A stretch of DNA of 10,412 nucleotides from SURF-32 sp964648365 (GTDB taxonomy: Bacteria > Planctomycetota > Phycisphaerae > UBA1845). The notes beneath the pieces are model-generated. The model did no database searches. It saw only the letters and a program-made list of their open reading frames with translations, and was not told the DNA's origin. The position numbers and the translations under genes are program-made. Positions 1 to 5,428 of the stretch are shown here, in pieces. The stretch covers positions 1-10,412 of the forward strand of contig CAZYLK010000204.1 of the NCBI GenBank assembly GCA_964648365.1, in the 5' to 3' direction. Each line of letters begins with the position of its first letter. Positions within the stretch are counted from its first letter, which is position 1.

Positions 1-143
1 GAAAAATGCAAGGGAATTGCGGCTCGGTGAGAGTCTGCCGCAAGGCTGCGAACCGCGCGCGAGCGCCCCTGGCGATAACGCTGCGCGTGCTGGTCGCAAC
101 ACACACGACCGAGCGCGTGGCCCACAGCGATCGCGATGACGGA

Positions 144-953
144 TCAATATCGCGGCCAGTGCGGCACCCAGAAGCGCGTGAACAGGATCTCTCCTTTATC
201 CGTGTCGCAGTGCAGTTCGTGATAGCCGGTCTTGACGCCCATGCCGTTGATGTTGAGCTCGAACTGCTCGCGCGCCTTGAGCAGATCCAGCCGTCGCACC
301 AGCGCGCCCGAGTGCGGGTAGACCGGTCGTCCCAGCATCGGCTCGCCGTCCAGCACGTCGGCTACGATCGCCCGCCGGACGTTCCACTTGCCTTTCTCGC
401 CCTCATTGACGCCTCCGCTCTGGACGTAGCGCCGTCCATCCAGCATGCTCAGCGGCCGGCCGTCGAAGTGGATGTAGTTGCTGACGGCGGGGTCCAGCGG
501 GCCTCCGGTTCCGCGGCCGGGCGCCTTGTCGTATGGAACGCCCTTCCCGATCCCCCCCGCCGCGCTGAATGTGTACGTGAGCGTCCACTCGTTGTTCGCC
601 GCGCCCGCGGGATACCCGGCAATCGCACCGGGGCACACCCACGAACCGGGCTGGACGTAATCCAGCAGCACGCGCCCCACGGTCGTGGGATAATTCGGGT
701 CGAACGGATCAGCGTTTGGATCGGTCAGGTTCACGTCCTCCATGAACGGGATGCGCTCATGGTTGTCGTACGTGTACGTCAGGATGCCGGTCCAGATCGT
801 GCGCAGATTGTTCCGACAGACCAGTTGCTTCGCATTTTCCCGCGCCCGGCTGAGCGACGGCATGAGGATGGAAATCAGCAGCGCGATCACCGAAATAACG
901 ACCAGCAACTCGATCAGCGTGAAGCCGCATCGCACTCGTCTTGCGTCGATCAT
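144..953 (-). CDS. Type II secretion/type IV pilus-like pseudopilin (prepilin-type N-terminal methylation domain)
   Basis: A 269-residue protein with a class III signal: short basic leader MIDARRVRCG, predicted prepilin-peptidase cleavage after Gly10, Phe11 as first mature residue, the conserved Glu at mature position 5 (Glu15), and a hydrophobic helix at about 11-31 ending in PSLSRAREN. Such proteins are inserted in the inner membrane and assembled into a pseudopilus or surface fibre; planctomycetes carry many paralogues of unknown individual role. The rest is a soluble domain with two Cys (46, 107) and an H-X9-DG spacing at His162/Asp172, which resembles the H-X9-DG motif of the planctomycete family but lies mid-protein rather than near the C-terminus, so it may be chance. 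The frame is open for 34 further codons upstream, but the start at 953 is preferred because AAGGTGGAG lies just before it and the longer version would overlap the end of the upstream gene. It is last of three minus-strand genes for exported proteins, 68 bp after its neighbour. Confidence 0.88.
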   Translation of the reverse strand: MIDARRVRCGFTLIELLVVISVIALLISILMPSLSRARENAKQLVCRNNLRTIWTGILTYTYDNHERIPFMEDVNLTDPNADPFDPNYPTTVGRVLLDYVQPGSWVCPGAIAGYPAGAANNEWTLTYTFSAAGGIGKGVPYDKAPGRGTGGPLDPAVSNYIHFDGRPLSMLDGRRYVQSGGVNEGEKGKWNVRRAIVADVLDGEPMLGRPVYPHSGALVRRLDLLKAREQFELNINGMGVKTGYHELHCDTDKGEILFTRFWVPHWPRY

Positions 954-1021
954 GGCAGTCTCCACCTTTCCTCGGCAGTTCAGCGCCGCGACGGCGTGCC
1001 GCGGGGCATCAACCGCCGCAG

Positions 1022-2212
1022 TTATCCGCAGGCGACCGTCCGGCAGAGGTTGCACGGCGGGTTGACCAGGCAGACGTCAATGTCGCCCTGCTGGCCGTTT
1101 CGTTTCAGCTTCGCCTTTTTTCCCTTGACGGTGACCTGTTCGCTTTCGCCGTCGAGCGACAATGTCACGACGCTGCCGTCGTATTCGGCAGTCCGCAGCA
1201 CCAGTTTTGCGCTCAGTTTGCCTCGCTTGCAGGACGCCTTGAATTTCTTGATCGCATCACACGGAATGCCGCCCGAACCCAGCACGATCTCCAGAAGCGC
1301 CGCCCTGGCCCCCGGTACGCCCTGAGTCCCCTCTTTCATGTAAAAGTTCGGAACGTCGCGCGGGTCGCCCTGCGGCTCGATTTCCAGCAGCGAGGTCACG
1401 GCCACGAACACCCGACCGCCGTCGAGCTGCTCCTGAAAATACCGCCGCACCGCGCCGTCGGAGAGATCGAGATCAACCTCGAAGGTCACGTCGAACGGGT
1501 CCGGCTGGCTGCCGGGCTGGTATTCCGTCGGCATGCCCACCGCCCAGGGTACGGGCGTGAACTGCGCGACGGGCGGCTCGGCCTCGTCGTTGAAGAGCCC
1601 CTTGACGTTGTCCTCCACGTGCAGCGGGATCAGCGACCGGTCCTGATAGACGAAGGGGAACGGATCGCGGGCGAGCGTCTGACCCTGAACCGCGCCGATG
1701 TACCGGCTGCGCTCGTTCCACTGGGCATACGAGTGCGTCGGACCGAAGGCCATTCCGAAGAGTTCGATCGGTCGCCCCGCGTCCTCATCGTCGCTTTCGC
1801 CGTCGGTGTCCCCCTGCTCGCCTCGGGGAATGCCATCGCCGTTGATGACCCCGTCGCGATTCAGGTCGAACGTATACCACTCGTCCGGCGTGAGGTCTGG
1901 CCGCCATCGAGCGTCGGGAAGATTCGTCATCGTCACGCGCACGCGGGCAACGTCGTACGCGTCCGGCCCCTGTCCCGTGGGAATCTCGCCCGACGTGTCC
2001 CACGCCACGATCGCAATGCCGTCACGATCGTTGAACTCGGGAAACTGCACGTGGCCGGCGGCGCCGAAGCATGATGCCGACCCTCGCGTGCCCGGCGAGA
2101 AGTTGACCCAGTAATGCCACCGATCGTCGCTGGGTTGATCGAACGCGAACTCTTCGGCGGTTGCCGCGATGGTTGTCAGCGCCAGCGCGCCGACGACAAA
2201 CACTCGGTTCAT
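1022..2212 (-). CDS. Secreted protein of unknown function with C-terminal Cys/Lys-rich module
   Basis: A 396-residue protein that I do not recognise as any named family. The start at 2212 gives a clear Sec signal peptide (MNRVFVVGALALTTIAATA, cut after the ATA at 17-19) and has GGAGAA six bases upstream; the frame is open for 68 more codons with no signal-like sequence, so those were left out. The mature part is acidic and lacks membrane helices. At 116-121 it has DLNRDG followed by an acid-rich stretch to about 144, reminiscent of EF-hand or dockerin-type calcium loops, although the twelfth loop position is Gly. Residues 318-396 form a basic, Cys-containing tail (Cys318, 328, 381, 387, 390, 395) related to the tail of the next upstream gene (2423-3301). 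Export to the periplasm or cell surface is inferred. A lipid anchor is not seen. Confidence 0.8.
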   Translation of the reverse strand: MNRVFVVGALALTTIAATAEEFAFDQPSDDRWHYWVNFSPGTRGSASCFGAAGHVQFPEFNDRDGIAIVAWDTSGEIPTGQGPDAYDVARVRVTMTNLPDARWRPDLTPDEWYTFDLNRDGVINGDGIPRGEQGDTDGESDDEDAGRPIELFGMAFGPTHSYAQWNERSRYIGAVQGQTLARDPFPFVYQDRSLIPLHVEDNVKGLFNDEAEPPVAQFTPVPWAVGMPTEYQPGSQPDPFDVTFEVDLDLSDGAVRRYFQEQLDGGRVFVAVTSLLEIEPQGDPRDVPNFYMKEGTQGVPGARAALLEIVLGSGGIPCDAIKKFKASCKRGKLSAKLVLRTAEYDGSVVTLSLDGESEQVTVKGKKAKLKRNGQQGDIDVCLVNPPCNLCRTVACG

Positions 2213-2324
2213 GACGATTTCTCCGGCAGATCGCGCTGGATCCGGCGACGCGGCGCTTCGCACGGTGCGAACGGAGCGCCGGGTCGCCGGTTCCATTGCA
2301 CGGTTCATTCCACAAAGGCCCGTC

Positions 2325-2360
2325 ATCCCGCCCCTCGTCGTCCGTGACGAAGGGCGGGAT
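2325..2360. repeat. Strong intergenic hairpin (15-bp stem, 6-nt loop)
   Basis: The left arm at 2325-2339 and right arm at 2346-2360 (ATCCCGCCC near one end, GGGCGGGAT at the other) pair over 15 positions with one mismatch around the loop gtccgt. It starts about 60 bases beyond the stop codon of the secreted-protein gene 2423-3301 and lies before the start of gene 1022-2212, so it could end transcription of the former or stabilise its 3' end. No T-run follows on either strand, so it is not a canonical intrinsic terminator. It could equally be a dispersed REP-type repeat. Confidence 0.6.
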
Positions 2361-2422
2361 AACCGAGCAGAGGATTCCTTGTCACCACGTCGGCGGCGTT
2401 CATCACGCCCGGCCAACCGCGG

Positions 2423-3301
2423 TCAGTTACGGCACACGGCCTCGGTCGCCAGTTCGCAGCCCTCCAGGGAGACTTCGTAGCTCCCCGCGCCGAGTCCGCA
2501 CCACTTCACCTTCGCCTTGCCCGACTTCTTGGTGGTGACGGTCTGGCCGTCCGCGCCGTCAAGCAGCAGGGTGACCTCGACGTTGGGCTCGGCCTTGCTC
2601 AACTTGCCGGTGACGCGGTAGCCACAGCGCTTGTTGCCGCACTTGGCGGTCAGCTTCTCGCGGCCCGTGCAACCGCCCCCGCCCTCACCGTCGATCGCGG
2701 CCTTATCAAGGTCGAAGACGAACTCGCCGTTAATGCCGGCAAGGCCCTGCGTCACCTGAACGCCGACCTGGACGTGGCCGATGTTCGAGAAGACGGTTTG
2801 AAAATCACTCCCCTCAAAGGTGACGAACTGCGGATTGTCCGCGCGGATGGGGATCTCCAGTTGGGTCCACACGTTGGGCGGGACCGGCTGAAAGACGATG
2901 GCGATGCCGCCGGGGAAGTTGGCCGGCTGCGAGAAGCGGACGAAGAAAGTCGCGGGCGCAGGCGCGTCGTGCCGCACGTACGCTGTGAAGACCTCGACGC
3001 CGTCGTCGATCCAGTTGCCCTCGAAGGCGCCGTCGCTGGAATTGAACTCGTCCTGAGCGCGGAAGAACGTCGGGATGTCCCCCTCGCGGGAGTTGACGAA
3101 ATTGAACGTCGTGTACGCGTGCGCGCCGCCGTCGGGGCCGTCGGAGTCCGACCATTGCACCGGCGCGTTTCCGGGATTGTTGTACCAGTTCGCGCTGTTG
3201 CTGGTGAAATCTTCTACGAACGGCACTTCGGCCGCCGGCGCCATGGTGACGCACACCGTCAACGCGGCCGCGCAGGCCGTCTTCACTTGATTGCTGGTCA
3301 T
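2423..3301 (-). CDS. Secreted protein with jelly-roll-like N-terminal region and C-terminal Cys-containing module
   Basis: A 292-residue exported protein of unknown function. The signal peptide covers about residues 1-24, with cleavage predicted after APAA. Residues 25-200 are rich in aromatic, Asn and Asp residues with alternating hydrophobic strands (FVEDFTSNSANWYNNPG, then segments such as FFVRFSQPANFPGG and FVFDLDKAAIDG), which looks like the beta-sandwich found in many secreted carbohydrate-binding or PEP-CTERM-type proteins; no sorting signal ends it. A Gly-rich hinge (206-210) leads to a tail (211-292) with Cys211, 221, 226, 268, 282 and 290 that aligns with the tail of the adjacent gene 1022-2212. 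The start at 3301 has GGAG eleven bases upstream. It is the first of three minus-strand exported-protein genes. The export call is firm; the ligand is unknown. Confidence 0.8.
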   Translation of the reverse strand: MTSNQVKTACAAALTVCVTMAPAAEVPFVEDFTSNSANWYNNPGNAPVQWSDSDGPDGGAHAYTTFNFVNSREGDIPTFFRAQDEFNSSDGAFEGNWIDDGVEVFTAYVRHDAPAPATFFVRFSQPANFPGGIAIVFQPVPPNVWTQLEIPIRADNPQFVTFEGSDFQTVFSNIGHVQVGVQVTQGLAGINGEFVFDLDKAAIDGEGGGGCTGREKLTAKCGNKRCGYRVTGKLSKAEPNVEVTLLLDGADGQTVTTKKSGKAKVKWCGLGAGSYEVSLEGCELATEAVCRN

Positions 3302-3440
3302 TGGGATTACTGCTCCATCTTGCCGGGCGCGCGTCGGGCGCAGCGCCGGCGCTTCATGGGAATATCAACTCCGCTCCGGCGCACCGGCGCCGGCGGAAAC
3401 GTCTCTGGACGTACAACCTCGTGCGCCTGCCGGGATGGTG

Positions 3441-3460
3441 CGAACGGGCCGTTCGCGAAC
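3441..3460. repeat. Overlapping palindromes with CGAAC/GTTCG half-sites
   Basis: CGAACGG-G-CCGTTCG at 3441-3455 is a perfect dyad, and GTTCGCGAAC at 3451-3460 is a second perfect palindrome sharing the middle half-site. The result is three alternating half-sites in 20 bp, about 140-160 bp upstream of the minus-strand gene starting at 3301. It could be an operator, but in DNA this GC-rich such dyads also arise by chance. Confidence 0.3.
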
Positions 3461-3610
3461 TCGTCCGGGACGCCGTCCCTGACGATCCGCCGTGAGCTGA
3501 GCGGTCAACTCACCGCGGCGCGGACCGCTTGCAGGCAACGCCACGCGGCGCACAACGGGACTGTTTATGGAACGGATTGCCCCGCTGGTCCGCGCAGCTC
3601 CGCCGGCGCT

Positions 3611-3627
3611 TCCCTTGATTCAAGGGA
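3611..3627. promoter_or_regulatory. 17-bp dyad, possible operator
   Basis: TCCCTTGATTCAAGGGA is a perfect inverted repeat of 8-bp arms around a central T. The arms are less GC-rich than their surroundings. The spacing suits binding of a dimeric regulator rather than an RNA hairpin, because the loop is too short. It lies about 40 bp past the end of the membrane-protein gene 3667-4317 and about 310 bp from the start of gene 2423-3301. The function is a guess. Confidence 0.3.
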
Positions 3628-3666
3628 GGACGCGCTGAGCGAAGTCGGTGGAAGCCGGGCAGCGGC

Positions 3667-4317
3667 CTAGACAAGAGGCGGCGCGCGGAGCGCGCGAGCG
3701 GTCAGAAGATGCGTCAATTGCGTGACGTGAACCAGCCGCTGATGGGCCGATTCCGCAAGTCTGCGAAGCGTCGCGGTTGTTTCGGATACCGGCACCGAGT
3801 CGGCCCAGGCGTCCCGCGCCTCCAGCACCCAGCGGCGCACCAGCGCGGCATGACCCGCAGCACCCAGCGCCAGGACGATTCCGACCGACGACGGCTTCAC
3901 CGCCGCCTCACCGTGAACCGCCCTCCGGGCGACGCCGACATGGGTCAACCCCACCGCCACAATGGCGGCCAGACCTGAACGCCAGCCAGCCGTCAGTCGC
4001 ACGCAGGGGGCGCCGACGACCTTCAGCGCAAAGAGCACGGACGACGCCAGCAGCAAGGCGATGCGAACGCCGCCGTCGAAAGCAGAAACCTCGCCGGAAG
4101 CGACACCCATCGCTGCGTACACGACGCCGGCCGCATGCATCACCAGCAAAGCCAGCCAGAAGCCGGCCCGGAGCAGGCAATGAACGGAGCGGTCGCGCCC
4201 CGCCGCGGCGGGCCGCTGTGCCGTCAGATAGGATGCGTCGGTTGCTGGCATGAACTCGTTAACGCTGCGCCGGTCACGATCGCGCCTGAGTGATCCGACT
4301 CCGAACATCGTGGACAT
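3667..4317 (-). CDS. Small polytopic membrane protein, function unknown
   Basis: A 216-residue protein I do not recognise. After a charged N-terminal region (Arg/Asp-rich, about 1-45) it has four hydrophobic segments at roughly 48-70, 82-104, 112-130 and 144-162, separated by short basic loops, and a charged, probably helical cytoplasmic tail of about 55 residues (with EARDAWADS and TLRRLAESAHQR). The frame stays open to 4689, but that part overlaps the plus-strand BtuF-like gene head-on and reads as low-complexity. The start at 4317 is chosen because GGTGAG lies upstream; 4308 and 4251 are alternatives with weaker ribosome sites. It is divergent from the 4481 gene with 163 bp between them. 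The opposite strand here gives only Pro/Arg-rich frames, which supports this strand as the coding one. Confidence 0.6.
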   Translation of the reverse strand: MSTMFGVGSLRRDRDRRSVNEFMPATDASYLTAQRPAAAGRDRSVHCLLRAGFWLALLVMHAAGVVYAAMGVASGEVSAFDGGVRIALLLASSVLFALKVVGAPCVRLTAGWRSGLAAIVAVGLTHVGVARRAVHGEAAVKPSSVGIVLALGAAGHAALVRRWVLEARDAWADSVPVSETTATLRRLAESAHQRLVHVTQLTHLLTARALRAPPLV

Positions 4318-4345
4318 AGCATGAATCTCACCGTCGGTCAACATG

Positions 4346-4374
4346 TTCGCGCGGGACGGACGCGCCGGTATAAT
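4346..4374 (+). promoter_or_regulatory. Sigma-70-type promoter candidate for the BtuF-like/nitroreductase operon
   Basis: A perfect TATAAT at 4369-4374 stands out in GC-rich sequence, in the context CGCCGGTATAATCC. A poor -35 (TTCGCG, 4346-4351) lies 17 bp upstream. Transcription would start near 4381 and leave a leader of about 100 nt before the ATG at 4481. The same 14-bp context recurs at 9446-9459 in front of the DUF433 gene. Confidence 0.5.
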
Positions 4375-4440
4375 CCGCGTTCGGCCGGGTGCATGGAGCT
4401 GCCGACCTGGTCGCAGCAGCGCCTGATGCGCGCATGCGAC

Positions 4441-4457
4441 CTGAAACCTGAAACCTG
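4441..4457 (+). repeat. Short tandem repeat in the leader
   Basis: CTGAAACCTGAAACCTG is two full copies of a 7-bp unit plus three bases, 24 bp before the ATG at 4481, in the leader downstream of the TATAAT box. It is not in a coding frame I accept. No function is evident; a slippage-prone spacer is possible. Confidence 0.5.
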
Positions 4458-4480
4458 TCCCCGTGACCGCAGGACGACCC

Positions 4481-5419
4481 ATGCCGCCGCCGCCCCGAAT
4501 CGTCTCCACGCTCGCCAGCGGTACCGAAATCCTTTTCGCGCTCGGGCTGGGCGATCGGCTCGTGGCCGTCAGCCACGAATGCGACCATCCACCGGCCGTG
4601 CATGAACTGCCGCGGATCACGCGGACCCGCATCGACCCCGCCGCAGCAAGCAGCGACATCGACCGGCAGGTTCGCGAGCTAAGCGCCAAAGGCGAATCGC
4701 TCTACGAAATCGACGCCGAGCGCCTGACTGCACTGGTCCCGGAGCTGATCGTTACGCAATCGCACTGCGACGTTTGCGCCGTCAGCGGACGCGACGTCCG
4801 GCGTACGCTCGACGCCATCCCGACGCTCCGGGCCGCCGAGATCGTCGAACTGAACCCGACCACGCTGGACGGCCTCTTCGACGACGTTCGCCGTGTCGGT
4901 CTTGCAACCGGATGCAATTCACGTGCCACGGACGTCGTCGCCGCGATGCAAAACCGGGTCGAGGCTGTCGCGCGCGTCACCCATACGCTGGATGAGGCGT
5001 CTCGCCCGCGGACGGCCTGCATCGAATGGATCGACCCGATTTCCCTGGCCGCCAACTGGATGCCCGATCTGCTCCGGATCGCCGGCGGCCGCTGTGAAGT
5101 GGTTTCGCCCGGCGTGCGCAGCGGGTTCACCGACTGGGAGACGGTGGCCGACTTTCAACCGGAAGTCATCGTCGTCATGCCGTGCGGGTTCGACCTGCCG
5201 CGGACCATCGAAGAAGCCGGCGTCCTGGAGACGCGCCCCGGCTGGGCAGACCTGCCGGCGGTGCGGCACGGTCGCGTCTGGGCCGTCGACGGCAACGCCT
5301 ACTTCAACCGCAGCGGCCCGCGGCTGATCGACTCGCTGGAGATCCTCGCCTGCCTGTTGCATCCGGAGCGGTTTCCCCAGTTTGCCTCGCTCTGTGACCG
5401 CGTCGCCCGGCGATTGTAG
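4481..5419 (+). CDS. BtuF-like cobalamin/corrinoid-binding protein (Peripla_BP_2), lacking a signal peptide
   Basis: A 312-residue member of the class III periplasmic-binding fold (COG0614/Peripla_BP_2), closest in style to proteins annotated as cobalamin-binding proteins. Visible landmarks: RIVSTLASGTEILFALGLGDRL at the N-terminus (first lobe), SHECDHPP, the TQSHCDVCAVS motif at 92-102, EWIDP at 182, NWMPDLLRIAGG at 192-203 (second lobe), PEVIVVMPCGFD at 227-238 and GNAYFNRSGPRLID at 271-284. Classical relatives deliver B12 or ferric siderophores to an ABC importer, but this protein begins directly with the first beta-strand, has no signal peptide or lipobox, and no BtuC/BtuD genes adjoin it, so it is probably cytoplasmic. 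The ATG at 4481 has AGGA six bases upstream; a GTG at 4463 is in frame but adds only six residues. It is followed after 9 bp by the tandem nitroreductase, suggesting one transcript and a shared substrate. Cobalamin as the ligand is inferred from the family. Confidence 0.85.
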   Translation: MPPPPRIVSTLASGTEILFALGLGDRLVAVSHECDHPPAVHELPRITRTRIDPAAASSDIDRQVRELSAKGESLYEIDAERLTALVPELIVTQSHCDVCAVSGRDVRRTLDAIPTLRAAEIVELNPTTLDGLFDDVRRVGLATGCNSRATDVVAAMQNRVEAVARVTHTLDEASRPRTACIEWIDPISLAANWMPDLLRIAGGRCEVVSPGVRSGFTDWETVADFQPEVIVVMPCGFDLPRTIEEAGVLETRPGWADLPAVRHGRVWAVDGNAYFNRSGPRLIDSLEILACLLHPERFPQFASLCDRVARRL

Positions 5420-5428
5420 TCTGCTCGC

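Larger units (their letters stand above)
3302..3666. other. Gene-free stretch with short dyads
   Basis: No convincing coding sequence: the open frames here are short, rich in Arg, Pro and Ala, and without recognisable domains. It must contain the promoter for the minus-strand cluster starting at 3301, but I could not pick out a clear -35/-10 pair. It holds two overlapping GC-rich palindromes (3441-3460) and a 17-bp dyad (3611-3627), listed separately. Confidence 0.55.

Noticed and set aside
480..515. H-X9-DG motif in the pseudopilin
   Set aside because: As family evidence I did not use it: the spacing fits, but the motif normally lies near the C-terminus, while here it is mid-protein; the N-terminal signal carries the call.
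6..1325. A 439-codon plus-strand open frame across the left end
   Set aside because: It runs antisense to the pseudopilin and the secreted-protein gene, both of which have clear signals; its translation is Arg/His/Val-rich with no domain, as expected of a shadow frame in GC-rich DNA.
941..2074. A 377-codon plus-strand open frame
   Set aside because: Antisense to the secreted-protein gene 1022-2212; composition is Arg/Val/His-rich without any motif.
4391..4480. Possible cobalamin riboswitch or leader peptide before the BtuF-like gene
   Set aside because: The leader is only about 100 nt, I see no B12-box-like conserved element, and the ATG at 4391 leads into a frame that overlaps the real gene.
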